In this document: one piece after another, positions 35,178 to 47,891 of the stretch
How positions within the stretch are numbered: position 1 is the stretch's first letter
Layout of the letters: every line of letters begins with the position of its first letter
Source of the DNA: Cranoglanis bouderius
Taxonomy: Eukaryota; Chordata; Actinopteri; Siluriformes; Cranoglanididae
DNA length: 64,000 nt
Reading direction: 5' to 3'
NCBI GenBank assembly: GCA_023630585.1
Contig: CM042535.1
Span: 32,982,899 to 33,046,898 of the forward strand
Position numbers and translations under genes: made by a program
The notes under the pieces: generated by a model
Told to the model about the DNA's origin: nothing
Seen by the model: only the letters and a program-made list of their open reading frames with translations
Databases searched by the model: none

Positions 35178-36449
35178 CCTCCCATCTGTTACAAAATGAC
35201 ACACACTATATCTCACTATACTACTGCTGCAATATTCTGGACTTCTGTATCTGCTGTTTAATGCATATTGCAAGGCAGTGGGCTGAAGTGGTTGTATTAG
35301 CATACTTTAAACTGTAATTAGAATTATCATAGACAGGCCAATGTCACTTAAAGGTCTTTGCGGTTCAATTCGTATCATGCATATTCATTATTCTAGTCAG
35401 AAAATTGTTCTCTATCTTACTTTCCTGTCTAATTTGAGTTCAGTTTTCAGAGCTTAAGTAGATACAATTATATTCTCTCCAAAAGGCTTGTATGGATTTT
35501 TATGCTGAATACTCACCTCGGACTTAGCTCTCATATCTGGCACAGATAATATTAGTGTAAATCTTGCCGTTATTTTGGCTATATTACATTTTGTTTTTAT
35601 TGCTGCATCTCATCCCTAAAAACAGCATACATTAAAAGTCTGAAAGGAAATGCAACTGAAATACTCGCTAATGGCAGGATGCAAGCCTTCGTGCCTCATA
35701 AACCTCCAGTGTTATCTTTCCAGAACACTCAGAGTGTAGCTAACAGCTCGAAGGTTGAAATAGGTTGATAAATTATTTCAGCTCAGATGCCTTACAGCCA
35801 AGTTGAAAACATGAGGTGTGAAATGATGAAAAGACGGGTATGTTCGTGAGTATTCAATCACTTTTGCAGTCTTTGTGACACAAGCAAGTGATGTTGATTA
35901 GTAGCAGTTAGATGTTTATACACACCTGTAACATATAGGCAGTTGCATTATTCTTTCTGATTTATTTTATATTTTATTTTTTAGCAATACCATACCCTTT
36001 CCCAAAATTCTGTACTCAGAAATGTAGATATTTTCCTGTTAAAACCTCATTTGACTGGTTATATCTCTTCACTTTGTAGGGCAAAGTATCTTGGAATTTT
36101 CTAAGAGCATTAAGTGAAATTATAGGACACATGAATGCAATCAAGTTGTAAGTTTTATGTATGCATATTGCTTACTCAAGTGGTCAAGGACAAAAAAAAC
36201 TATAAAAATAAATAGGGTTTCATGCTAAAGTGATCTATTCTGAGTTCGCTGCCCTGATATAAATTTGTTTTAAATAAATAAATTTTTTTCTGAAGGTCCA
36301 CATGGTTCAGGGTGGATACATTCATGTTCTGGTCACAGCCTGATGTACAAGATGTACTTGGGTCATAATGTTAATTTAAGAAATGGAGGATTATCGTGCT
36401 GCTCTTGTGTGAAATTTATTACAATATCAGTGTATATGGAGGGGATTTA

Positions 36450-37929
36450 CAGTCATGTGAAAAAATAAGTACACCCCACAGAAATTGCCTATTAATAAAG
36501 TTGATGTACTTGAACAAAACCACAGGTTTTTCAATCATTTATTCAACAAAAATATCAATAGATAGTGATATTCTTCTGTGGAAAAAGTAAGTACACCCTT
36601 GGCCTCAGAAGCTAATATTGCCCCCTTTAGAAGAAATAACTTCTTGTAGGCGTTTTCCATAATTGTCCACCAGTCTCTGACATTGGCTTGCTGGAATTTT
36701 TGACCACTCTTCCATGCAATATTCTTATAGTTGCAAGAAGTGTGAGGGTTTTCTTGCATGTACTGCCCGTTTCAAATCCCCCCACAACATTTCAATGGGA
36801 TTCAAATGCAGGCTTTGACTAGGCCATTCCATAATCCTCCATTTCTTCTTTTTGAGCCATTCCTTGGTGGATTTGCTAGTGTGCTTAGGATCATTATCCT
36901 GTTGAAAGGTCCACTTTCGGTTCAACTTCAACTTTCGGACAGATGGCCTCACATTATCTTCAAGCACTCTTTGATATGATGCAGAATTCATAGTTGCATC
37001 AATGAATGCAAGCTGTCCAGTCCCTGAGGCAGCGAAGCAACCCCAAACCATAACATTTCCACCACCATGCTTCACAGTTGGTATGAGGTGCTTCTCCTGA
37101 AAAGCTATCTTTGGTCTGTGCCAAACATGTCTGCTGTTACTGCGGCCAAACAACTCTATCTTTGATTCATCTGTCCAGAGCACATTAAGGCCTGGTCTTA
37201 AAAAGGCCTGGTCTTTGCCTATATGCTCATTGGCAAACTGTAGTCTTTCGAAGGCTTTTTCCTGGCACGCCTCCCATGCAGGTCAAATTAGTGCAATCTC
37301 TTTCTGATTGTAGAAGCATGCACTTTGACACCAACAGTTGCAAGACTTACTAGCAGATCCTGTGATGAAATGTGGTTCTTGGACACTTCTTTTTGCATGA
37401 GACGTTTGAAATCTGCCCAATTGTAGATTATTTTCCTTACAGTGGAATGATGCATTTCAAATAATTTGGAGATCTTTTTAAATGCCTTGCCAGACTCATA
37501 GGCATCCACAACCTTTTTTCTGAAGGCCTTATAGAATTCTTTAGAATTCTTGGCATGATGACATCGCACACTTCAATAACAAAGGGAACACCAGACACTA
37601 GATATGAGAGGGGTATAAATAAGACAGGTTCCACCTGCACTCCCTAAGTAGGTTGTAATCACTGGCACCCAATCTTCAACACCTGATTCTAATTTTATGG
37701 ATTTGAAGGTGTGATAAATTTAGGGGTGTACTTACTTTTTTCCATGTGACTGATCTGTTTTGTGTTCATTTAAAGTGTGAAAATTACTACAAAATGTCAA
37801 TTTTATGTGTCATTTGATATAGTGTATCAACTTTATTAATAGGCGCTGTTTCAAAGAGGATCAAATGTTTGCTTGTCCAAATATATCCAAAAAATCCATC
37901 GGGTTGTACTTAATTTTTTCACATGACTG
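36450..37929 (-). mobile_element. Tc1-like transposon, 1,480 bp, 'CAGTCATGTGAAAAAATAAGTAC' family
   Basis: Left end CAGTCATGTGAAAAAATAAG and right end TTTTTTCACATGACTG are inverted; TA lies on both sides (36448-36449, 37930-37931). Inner copies of the terminal motif (GTGGAAAAAGTAAGTACACC and CTTACTTTTTTCCATGTGAC) give an IR/DR-like layout. Transposase is on the minus strand in two frames. Confidence 0.9.
36725..37569 (-). pseudogene. Tc1-like transposase, two-piece
   Basis: The N-terminal piece (37569-37288) reads NSKEFYKAFRKKVVDAYESG and MHHSTVRKIIYNW, a helix-turn-helix, ending STIRKRLH. The basic GRP-type linker expected between the two DNA-binding modules is missing. The C-terminal piece (37183-36725) holds LWTDESKIELFG (first Asp), FQQDNDPKHTS (second Asp) and LNPIEMLWGDLK (Glu), so the catalytic triad is intact, though SPDLNPIE has become SLHLNPIE. 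About 100 bases between the pieces contain the frame break. Confidence 0.87.
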
Positions 37930-37967
37930 TATATGCGTATGTGAGTATTAAAATAGCCACTGAGGTA

Positions 37968-38513
37968 CAGTACTGTGCAAAAGTTTTAGGCACCCTATTT
38001 TTTTAGTACAAACTTTGTTATAGATTTTTTTATTTTATGACTTATACATTATCAAGTCAGTACAAAAAACATTTTAGATTCCCAAACATTAGTTTTCTAG
38101 CACAAAATTAAATGTTACAGAAAAATGTTTGTATGTGAGTAAAGAAAGCAGCGTATTACGTAAGAGACCACTTTTCAGACAAAAGACACAATGAAGACTG
38201 CTGGGTTTTGCTGCAAAAATAAGAAGCAAGTGCGAAAGTCAAAGTCTCCAGAAGAACTGTGGCTGGTTCTGCAAGATGCTCAATAAAACTTACCAGCTAA
38301 TTTCCTTATAAAACTGTACAAACTGTACCTGAGACTATTATTTTTATTTTTATTTTTTTGTCACACCAAATATTGACTTTGTTTCATTTATTACAGTTTA
38401 CTCCTCTTTACAGTATTTTTTTTTTAAATGTAGAAACATTTCATTTCATTATTTTGAAGGTATCTTTGCTCTACAGCACTTCTTTGCATGTGCCTAAAAC
38501 TTTTGCACAGTGC
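37968..38513 (+). mobile_element. MITE 'CAGTACTGTGCAAAAG' family, copy 3
   Basis: Same ends and interior as the copy at 21518-22066. Its left flank (37931-37967) is repeated before copy 4 with one difference in about 37 bases, so copies 3 and 4 arose by local duplication. Confidence 0.87.
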
Positions 38514-39061
38514 AGCATATGATTTGATGTTCTTTCCCCACCCCCCCATCATACTATAACATCATAAATGTTCAGAGATGTGTATATTTCATCATTTATA
38601 TCATTAAAATGAACATTCTACCTATGTACAGTGTTACAGGTTTCATCTTTCCCTGGGTGAAAGGAGAGCCTGATCTTCACTGGTTCTGTTATGCAGTACA
38701 AATAAGATCTCATATATATTGGTTTTTAGATATCCTCAAATTCAAAGCTATATACCACATTTCAAGGTCCAGCATATTTCTCTTTGAAATCCTGATATTG
38801 CAACATTCTGACAGAACAGGAATAGTCTTAATAATATACAGGACACATGAAGGTAACAATATTCCCCAAGAAGATTGGGTTTGGGTTAATGAGTTAAATA
38901 AGGACATTCCTAAACATGAATGGGAATGGTGTGTTAATCAGCTTACATATTCACACCACTTTTTGATCTGCTTGGATTTGTCCCCAGTGTAGTCTGTTAA
39001 AAACGTAATAACTGGTGGCAGAAACTGATCCAAACACTTCATAGAAATAGCCTGAATCACT

Positions 39062-39502
39062 ATATGCATATGTGAGTATTAAAATAGCCACTGAGGTACA
39101 GTACTGTGCAAAAGTTTTAGGCACCCTATTTTTTTAGTACAAACTTTGTTATAGATTTTTTTATTTTATGACTTATACATTATCAAGTCAGTACAAAAAA
39201 CATTTTAGATTCCCAGATATTAGTTTTCTAGCACAAAATTAAATGTTACAGAAAAATATTTGTATGTCATTAAAGAAAGCAGCATATTATGTAAGAGACA
39301 CTTTTCAGACAAAAAAACACAATGAAGGCTTAACAACTTACCAGCTAATTTCCTCATAAAACTGCACAAATTATACCGGACACTAAATAAAACGACTACT
39401 ATTTTTATTTATATTTATTTATTTTTTGAATGTAGAAACATTTAATTTCATTATTTTGAAGGCATCTTTGCTCTACAGCATTTTTTGCATGTGCCTAAAA
39501 CT
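39062..39502 (+). mobile_element. MITE 'CAGTACTGTGCAAAAG' family, copy 4, with duplicated flank
   Basis: The element proper starts at 39099; 39062-39098 is duplicated flank. An internal deletion of about 80-90 bases (between AATGAAGGCT and TAACAACTTACC) and loss of the right end after CCTAAAACTT distinguish it from copy 3. Confidence 0.85.
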
Positions 39503-39922
39503 TATAACATAAGTTATTGTATAATATACAATACTGTATATTGCAAAACATGTATAGCTTTGCCACCACAGGTATCAATATGATCACTCTAAATGGAAAA
39601 AAAAATTAAATTGTTTCTTCAAAACACTCATATTAGACACCATGGCAAAATTGTGCCCTTCACACTGTATTTATCTGTCTTCTGAGTAATTTTTGTTCTT
39701 GTTGGATAGATTTGTTAACATCCTGCCACCCCTGAGTACAGCAATAGAATGCTGACTGCAAAAAACCTCACCAAAATAGTAATGCTGTGAGATACGCTTG
39801 TGTTCCATCTCACAATGTATAACAACTCTGTGTTAAACAAATTCAAGATGTAAGCCATACAAATTTCACACTTTTGATTTTCTGATGTAAAAAAAAAATA
39901 AAAATTCTAACATGTCTTTCAG

Positions 39923-40152
39923 GTCTTCCTGGCACCAGGACAGTATGGCGAACGCTGTTGTACCCTCTGATGCGTTTAGTCCCCCCAGAGGAGCAGGCAG
40001 CATCAATCTTCTGCCAACCACGCCCTCATTGGCATGCGCCAATGAGCCATGTCTCAATGGTGGCATGTGTCATCCTCTGTCCATGCCAAGTGGTGCTGCA
40101 GGATTCTTCTGTAACTGCCCTCTCCGTTACACCGGCCGTCTGTGTGAGAAAG
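39923..40152 (+). CDS. eys: eys exon i: linker and EGF module between laminin G domains 1 and 2
   Basis: A 230-nt exon after CATGTCTTTCAG and before GTACCA; enters in phase 2, leaves in phase 1. It begins with a 40-residue Ser/Pro/Ala-rich linker (SSWHQDSMANAVVPSDAF... then LLPTTPSLA), then a full six-cysteine EGF: CANEPCLNGGMCHPL, FFCNCPLRYTGRLCEK. The EGF matches human EYS in spacing and in the CPL..(Y/F)TGR.CEK ending, as I recall. No start codon is involved; the ATG just upstream of the acceptor (39912) is intronic. Confidence 0.94.
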
Positions 40153-40555
40153 GTACCATACCCTTAATCAAAATACTTTGTTCTCCAGAATATCAAATCA
40201 CCTGTGGTCCATGGTATGCTTTGTTGATTGGTCCCTGGACCTGGAAATTGTTCGGATGTATGTGAGTTTATGTTGGACTGTGGGCTTTTCTACTGTGACT
40301 TGTTGACTTCTACGTGGCTGGTATCATTGGAAGTTCACAAAATGGTTAAAGTTTGCAGCTGGGCAAACTCCATGGATGAATGTGCTAGGCAACCGAGCCT
40401 GTGATTGGTCATTGCAAATGATGCATGCCCAAGCCAATTCATTCCAAGCTTCACTAGCATGTTAAACATGACGTCCTCAACCCTTAGTTTATTTAATGGT
40501 CTCACGTACCACGTGTCTTTTTTTTATTATTATTATTCTGTCCCTTTTCTCTTTG

Positions 40556-42074
40556 TACTAACCCCATTTCCATAAAAGTTGGGATTTTTTTCTAAAATGC
40601 AATAAAAACAAAAATCTGTGATTTGTCAAGTCTCTTGAAACTTTAATTAACTGACAAAAGTACAAAGAAAAGATATTCAATGTTTTCACTGACCAACTTA
40701 ATAGTATTTTGTAAATATAAACAAATTTAGAATTTGATGCCTTCAACACACTCAAAAAAAAAGGTGGGACAGAGGCAAAATAAAACTGAAACGTTTATAG
40801 AATATTCAAGTAACACCATTTTGGAGGATCAGGTTAATTGGTAACAGGGCAGGGTATCAGGATTGGGCATAAAAGGAGCATCCACCAAAAGCTCAGTCTT
40901 TGCAAGCAAAGATGGGTCGTGGCTCACCACTTTGTGCCAAACTTGCTCAACGCAAGATTGCAAAGGATTTAGGTCTTTCACCATCTACAGTGCATGTGCG
41001 TGAATGTGCGTGATCATCGAGCCCTCAGGCAGCATTGCCTGAGAAATCGTCATGCTACTGTGATAAATATAACCACATGGACTCAGGAGTACTTCGGAAA
41101 AGCACTGTCACTTAACACAGTCTGTCGCTGCATCCAGAAATGCAACCCAAAACTCTATTACGCATGGAGGAAGCCACACATCAACCCTATGCAGAAACGC
41201 ACCGAGTTCTCTGGGCCCGAGCTCATCTCAGATGGGCTGAAAGGCTGTGGAAACATGTGCTGTGGTCAGATGAGTCCACGTTTCAGCTTGTTTTCAGGAA
41301 AAACGGACGTCGAGTTCTCTGTGCCAAAGATGAAAAGACAAACTAGACTGTTATAAACGAAAGGTGCAAAAGCCAGCATCTGTGATGCTATGGGGGTGCA
41401 TCAGTGCCCACGGAATGGGTGACTCGCATATGTGTGAAGGTACCATTGACATGGAGGCGTATATTGGGTTTTTAGAGAGACTTATGCTGCCATCACGTCT
41501 TTTATGCTACCAAACGTCTTTTCCCAGGACGTCCCTGTTTATTTCAGCAGGACAATGCCAGGCCTGATTCTGCACATGCTACAACAGCGTGGCTTCATAG
41601 ACACAGAGTGTGTGTGCTTGACTGGCCTGCCAACAGTCCAGATCTGTCTCCTATGGTGCGTCATGAAGAGGAGAATCAGACAATGGCTACCAAGGACTTT
41701 TGAGCAGATGAAGTCTTGTATCAAGCAAGAATGGGCAAAAATTCCTCTTGCAAGAATTAGTATCCTCAACAATTAGTTGCAACAATTAGTATCCTCAGTT
41801 CCCAAATGATTAAAAAGTAATTAAAAGGAAGGGTGATGTAACACAGTGGTAAACATGCCTCTGTCCCAACTTTTTTTGAGTGTGGTGAAGGCGTCAAATT
41901 CTAAATTTGTTTCTATTTACAAAATACAATTAAGTTGGTCGGTGAAAACATTGAGTATCTTTTTTTTGTACTTTTGTCAGTTAATTAAAGTTTCTAGAGA
42001 CTTGACAAATCACAGATTTTTGTTTTTATTGCATTTTAGAAAAAATCCCAACTTTTATGGAAATAGGGTTAGTA
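40556..42074 (+). mobile_element. Tc1-like transposon with about 200-bp inverted repeats, decayed
   Basis: The ends CTAACCCCATTTCCATAAAAG and CTTTTATGGAAATAGGGTTAG are inverted repeats within TAC...GTA. Similarity continues about 190 bases inward (AGACTTGACAAATCACAGAT and AAAATACTATTAAGTTGGTC-type sequence). Transposase on the + strand is present over nearly its whole length but frameshifted. Confidence 0.9.
40915..41776 (+). pseudogene. Tc1-like transposase, frameshifted
   Basis: Pieces in order: RDHRALRQHCLRNRHATV and TWTQEYFGKALSLNTVCRCI (DNA-binding region), then HVLWSDESTFQLVF with the first catalytic Asp, GDSHMCEGTIDMEAYIGFLE, then a frame with CLFQQDNA-like sequence lost to frameshift (VYFSRTMPG), and a C-terminal RTFEQMKSCIKQEWAKIPLA. 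Unlike the copies at 8075 and 44047 it keeps the sequence before the second Asp. At least three frame breaks; inactive. Confidence 0.83.
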
Positions 42075-42623
42075 CATATAAATGAACTAAATAAGCAGTT
42101 CTTCCTTCTGCAAAGTGTAATAATCCAATAGTTTATGCAGCACTCTGCAGTAGGCAGTCTTCTTCCTGTAGTCATGGAAATTGTCATTAAATTTTTAAAG
42201 CACCACCTGCAGTACGGGAGCATTTGTACCCAACTGCCAATGCAAAAGCCCAGAAAGTATGCAAACTTGTAAGCTTGCAAAAGTGTTTTTCGAGCTCTCA
42301 CATCCCCTGCAGATGTTATATCTCCACAGTAATTACGCTGAGGTCTTAAGTGTGTCACCAGTGTGGAGAAAAATCAAACCTGTTGGCCATTTACTGTATA
42401 CTTGAGGCTAATGCTTATTGTCTTTGGATTTTATGGACAAGATTACAATATGATCTGTACTGTAGATATAAGAAGAACTGGCTGTTTTTTGCAAGTATGA
42501 TTGAAAGTGTATCAATTGACGAGGACTGAGAAAGCAGCTTTTTTATACAAGGAATCCACTTTTGCATCATATGTGCTTGTATGTTAGCATTATTGATTAT
42601 TGATATTGATTTATTGATATTGA

Positions 42624-42627
<4 letters not shown>

Positions 42628-42687
<60 letters not shown>
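42628..42687. repeat. (ATT)n microsatellite
   Basis: About 20 ATT units. Confidence 0.97.
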
Positions 42688-43589
42688 TAGGGGCAGAGTT
42701 ATTTTTAAATTTCAAATTGTTCTAGCATAACAGTACATTTGAACTTCAGTTTGCTCAAAAGTTGAGAGAAACTGCCATCTTATGTATGACTCATATCGGT
42801 CTTGCTGAGACACTTTGCATTTATCAGCTTACACAGAGTTACTGTCACTCCTCATCAGACAATAAATGTTGGAAATTCATTATGGCACAAATGTGTTAAA
42901 AGCTTTTCCTTTCATGCCCACATAGACAGCTTTAACACTGGGGACAAACTCATTTATAAAGTTTTAGTTTTTCTTCTCTCCTGAAAGACCAGGTCGAGCC
43001 AATATAGACGCCCTTGATTAGTTGGATGAGGTGTGCTGGGAAGAGAGGATGGTGGGTCCTCATTGAGTTCAGAGCCACAGCTCTATTACACTAATTGTGT
43101 TTCCATTGTATTTTCTACTATGCACTGCTATCTCAGTTTTGCGTCACTGTCGATAAGCTGATGCCCAGGTGCAGAGCTAATTTGCTGAGCCCCAAGTTCA
43201 TTCTATAGATCTCTATCAATGCAACACTCGGATCTTCTTATGCTGAAATAACAGGATAAGAATTAATTAAAAAGGGTTTCTTTCTTTACATTTACATGCT
43301 GTCGGTTTTTCGTATTGGTTCAAAAGACTTGCAGCTCTGAGTTGCTTAGTAGAGCAATTATTAAGCGTAATCTGATCATTTACATAGAGTTCTTACATTT
43401 TCTTACTGGAATTAGCTGTAAAGAATTTCTTGTACTGGTCATTTCTTATATGATCAACAACATACATGCATGAGTGCACTGCAAAGTGATATCTTACCAA
43501 GTGAAAATATCTTGAATATGGGAAAATTTATTTAATTGCTTATGCTGATGAAGTTATTATAAATCACATTTCTCCTCCTTGAATCACAT

Positions 43590-43800
43590 CAGGGTTACCA
43601 GGGTTACGCCTAATTGGGATAGTTTTGAAACAACACATCAGAAACGGATGTGTGCCACAGTGAACTTATGTCCAATACAAATAAAGAAGAAAAATGCGAC
43701 TCCCTCGTCCCGAAATTTTTAAGTTAGTTTCAGGTCTTTTTTTTTTGTGCAGTTTTTGAGATATAGTGGGGAATTTTTTGTGAGACCTGGCAACCTTGCA
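43590..43800. repeat. possible MITE with CAGGGTTACCAGG / CCTGGCAACCTTG ends
   Basis: The left end CAGGGTTACCAGGGTT and the complement of the right end CAAGGTTGCCAGGTCT resemble each other, and the sequence between has no coding content. Weak evidence. Confidence 0.3.
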
Positions 43801-43924
43801 CACAAGTGCACAAGTGGACAAACAGCTAATGTTTAATTAGTCATGTCTAATTTTGTTGTGTTCTAGCTTTTGTTCCATTTGCCGCCAAAAGCCATAATGG
43901 ATCACACAAACACTGTCATTACTA

Positions 43925-44453
43925 AGGTTTAATTACAAAAAAAAAGAGTCATTTGAAAATTCAATTCACCCTGTACTATATTGAAAACACAGCAGTTGGT
44001 TAAGTTTAGCAAGCGGAATTTTCCCCCATTCATCCATTATGCATTTCTACATCTGCGCAACTGTACAGGGCCTTCGTTGCCTTATTTTGCACTTCGTAAT
44101 GCGCCACACATTCTCAATCGGAGACAGGTCAGGACTGCAGGCAGGCCATGCTAGCACCCGCACTCTCTGCTTACGCAACCATGCGCTTGTAATCCGGGCA
44201 GAATGTGGTTTGGCGTTGTCCTGCTCTGGATGGCAGCATATGTTGCTCCAAAATATGTACATATCTTTCTGCATTAATGGTGCCCTCACAGATGTGCAAG
44301 TTACCCATGCCATGGGCACTGACACACCCCCATACCATGACAGACGCAGGCTTTTGGACCTGACACTGATAACAGCTCGGATGGTCCTTTTAATAACCTG
44401 TCTTTAAATACAAGTCAAAGTACATTTACAAATCACTCCTCGGAATTGGGGTT
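43925..44453 (-). mobile_element. Tc1-like relic, same family as 7770-9133, internally deleted
   Basis: The minus-strand 5' terminus ACAACCCCAATTCC is at the right edge, followed after about 60 bases by mid-transposase sequence, so the N-terminal half is deleted. The coding remnant 44325-44047 reads MSVPMAWVTCTSVRAPLMQK, then NICCHPEQDNAKPHSA, then CSPDLSPIENVWRI with the catalytic Glu. It shares with the 7770 copy the same deletion joining CTGCCATC to CAGAGCAGGACAA. Confidence 0.85.
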
Positions 44454-44693
44454 GTATGTTCAATGTTTCAATTAAAACATTTTTAAATAAAAACCTAAAG
44501 GTATTTATTCATATCGACTTTTAATTTTCTGTATTGTTATGCCCCTAATAACAATGTCTAGAACTAGTTTTAATAATCATATATGTGGATTAACTTATCT
44601 TATAATAGTAAATACTAGATAAGTTCAGGTTACTTTTTTTCGCTTTGGCTGATTTTTTCTGATTTTGTGTGGGTGTGTACGTGTGTGTTCGTG

Positions 44694-44695
<2 letters not shown>

Positions 44696-44731
<36 letters not shown>
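44696..44731. repeat. (GT)n microsatellite
   Basis: 18 GT units within a wider GT-rich stretch (44665-44760). Confidence 0.93.
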
Positions 44732-44732
<1 letters not shown>

Positions 44733-47044
44733 ATGTGGGCGTATGTGTATGCGCACACACAGTCTTCGTGATTGCAGTTTTATGGACGGGTTTTGGTACA
44801 ACCTGTTTTTTTGTTCTCAGCATGGTGCAGGGTGAGATACCTTTCATCTTAATGGTGCTATTGGTTCTCAAAAGGCTCCATCTCCCAGAACAAATTTTTC
44901 CAAAGACTGACACTATTTGTAGAACTTTAATTTTCCCCAGGCCTAATATTTCTCAGAAAACATCTCATTTAAAGAAAGATCACACAGAAGGTGGTGCGGT
45001 ACAGAATGTTTCCACTCTCAGCGGGTGTGAATGTGCAACGAGTGACATTACAGGAAGATCATATGGTATATAATATCAGCATATACACTGTGGTAATTGG
45101 GGCCCATGAGGTTTAATGCATTTTTAAAAGCAGCTTTATGTCTTTCAGCTTGCAGTATGAAAAAAAGCTTTTGGCACAAATGCAGGCCTCGATTGATGCT
45201 AACTGCATAACGGTGAATGAATTAAAGCAGGCATAACAGTGTGCCATATGCCATACATCACTGACCAGTGAGTATGCAGGGGAGACACACATACACAGAA
45301 ACACACAGTAAATTGTATTGAAACTGCATTTCCATGCATGATTTTAAAAAAAATAAAATAAAAAATGAATTAATTTTTCTCTAAACACTCACACTTTCTA
45401 TATTTTACTAATATGTTGTATACTTCACTGCCCCAATATTAGCATGGAAACTGTAGAAATGGGCAATAAACCAAGGTTTTATATGCACACACACAAAGAA
45501 ATGAGCATGTCTTCTTTTTATGGACCCTCTTTGATGGAGCAATTTAACCTGACTGATTAAGTAAGTGTGATCTGGTCATTTTATATCTTCAGGCGTTTAA
45601 GCTGACAATATGCAATGGCATTATAGTTTCTGTAATATTCATAAACGTCCTTCTAATATAGACTTTCTGAGTGGAATATATACAATTCCATCATCTCGAG
45701 GTTGAAATGTTAAACATAATACATATGATGCATTATGCATCATAATGAATATCACAAGGCAGTTCACGAATATCTTTCAGACTTATATGGAATTGGAATT
45801 CAAATATGGATTTATGCTAATATCATTCATAGCCTGATCCATAGCCTGTACTGAGAACATTCATACACATTGATTGATGAGCATGTAGTCGGACATAAAC
45901 ACAAATGGGCCGTTGCTGTTAGGAAGCAGGTGTTTATAGAGCTTTTTTTTTTTTTTTTTTTTAAAAAAGGAATTAAAACACTTGGCAGTTCACAAGCACA
46001 GTCTGGTTTATATCATTTCTAGGCAATATTTAGAATTTGAATACTATAGATTGTTTCAAGCAGTATGCCTAATGATGAGCTGTAGCAAAGATGAGAAAGC
46101 ATTCTTTTCCCTGAGCTTTCTGCATTTTGGTTAAATTGGTCCTCCTATGGGAGCCAGAGATGTGAGGATGTGCCGCTTGCCTTAAGAATAATACACAGGC
46201 CAAGCTTTGTGTCAGGGAATTAATTAGGTATATAATGTGGCTTTTATATCTGTTTTTTTTTTTTTTCCTCGAGTATGTGAAAGTGCTGTATTAAAAATAG
46301 CTAATACATAAGAGCTTTATATTGTATATTCGTTTGTCTGTCTTCTATGTTTGTCCTTTTTAGTGAGCCGCTGATGCATTAGGCTAATTAATTGTCACCG
46401 TGTCTACTACAGTTGTGTACTTAAATCCAAACATTTAATGCTTGCTTGTTACTCATTAATCTTAATGAACTAATGTTTCTTTTGCATTTCGACAGACACA
46501 GCAAGCCTTTATCAAAAGGCTGTGAAAGCAAACAGTGCCCTCTTCCCCCCTCCCTATAACTCATAGACCATTTTCCCCCATGCTCTCTCGCCCTTTCTCT
46601 GGCACCTCTACAATTTATTCTCAAAGTGCTAATTTGCAGATAATTAAGTAATCCTTAGAAATGCTATTTGTCTCTCCAGGCAGAGTGCAAAAGCAATGGG
46701 GTGGGGTGGGGGGTGCTATTTGTGAGGGGCTGGCTCAGTTGTGTTCCCCACGGGGAAACACATAATCACGCAGGCAGATTCACTGATTTATTGATTCAGT
46801 AATTCATTGAATAATTAGTTCATTTATTTAGTTACTTGCTTAGCATTTTTTAAATTCCTTTGAGGTTCTTTTGTACCATACATGTGGGATTCACACTTTT
46901 CCATCTGCCACCAAGCAGATGTTACTTTTGTTGTTTTCTTAACCCCTATTAATGAGTTGGAAGACATGAAGATCTGATGACTCAGGGGGTATACTACTTG
47001 AATCACATGTTTGGGAAAGCATCCCTTGCCTTCTTGCCATACTG

Positions 47045-47470
47045 GCTAATAATTTAATTCAGTATCCATTAATATGAATAATAATTTAGCCCAGTATGTA
47101 GTAATATGACTAATTTAGTCTAATATCCAGTAATATGACTAATAATTTAATTCAATATCCAGTAATATTTTTCAGTTAATTTGTTTATTTATCCTTTATT
47201 TAGCCAGGAAAGTCCCATTGAGATACAAGATCTCTTCTCCAAGGGAGTCCTGGTCAAGACAGCAGCACAAATAGCTTCACATGAAAGAACAATTTCAGAC
47301 ATTGAAACATATAAAAGCAGCACAGGAGAAATAGCAAAAGAGAATAGACATATAGGCCATACCAGCGAAATCAACAACACATTTCACCTCATAAATATAT
47401 GACTAATAATTTAATTCAGTATCCAGTAATATGAATAATAATTTAGTTCAGTATCCAGTAATATGTCCAA
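47045..47470. repeat. about 32-bp minisatellite interrupted by an inserted dispersed repeat
   Basis: Units of the form TTCAGTATCCAGTAATATGA + ATAATAATTTAA occur about four times in 47045-47175 and twice in 47400-47470. Between them, 47181-47395 is a different sequence with CCTTTATTTAGCCAGGAAAG and CCCATTGAGATACAAGATCT, a motif set I know from a common fish interspersed repeat. Confidence 0.75.
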
Positions 47471-47891
47471 TTATGTATTAATTCATTAAATGAATGAAAG
47501 ATGCAGTGATTGTTACAAGATCCCTCTTTCTACAGCAAATAACTGTACTGTATACCTACTAGCAGAGCATGATCAATGCACAAGCTACATGATATCTAGT
47601 GGTCAAAGAGGGTCTTTTGTTTGTGTTTTTCCTTTTCTTGCCAGCCGGTTGTTCCCTAAAGTGCCCTTAATCACTCGTGTCTGAGGCTGACTTGCTTCTT
47701 GGACCACAACGTGTTTACTTTCCTTCCTTTCCATCTATCCAGCAGAAGTGTACTGTATCTGTGCTTATCTCATGGTTCATCACTCTCATAAAGCTCTCTG
47801 CTGTCTCTTCCTCTTTAAACACCCATCCTGAGAGTTGGCACTGTTGTTGGTTTGCTTTTTTGTTTTTTGTTTTGTTTTTTGTTTTTTAGTA

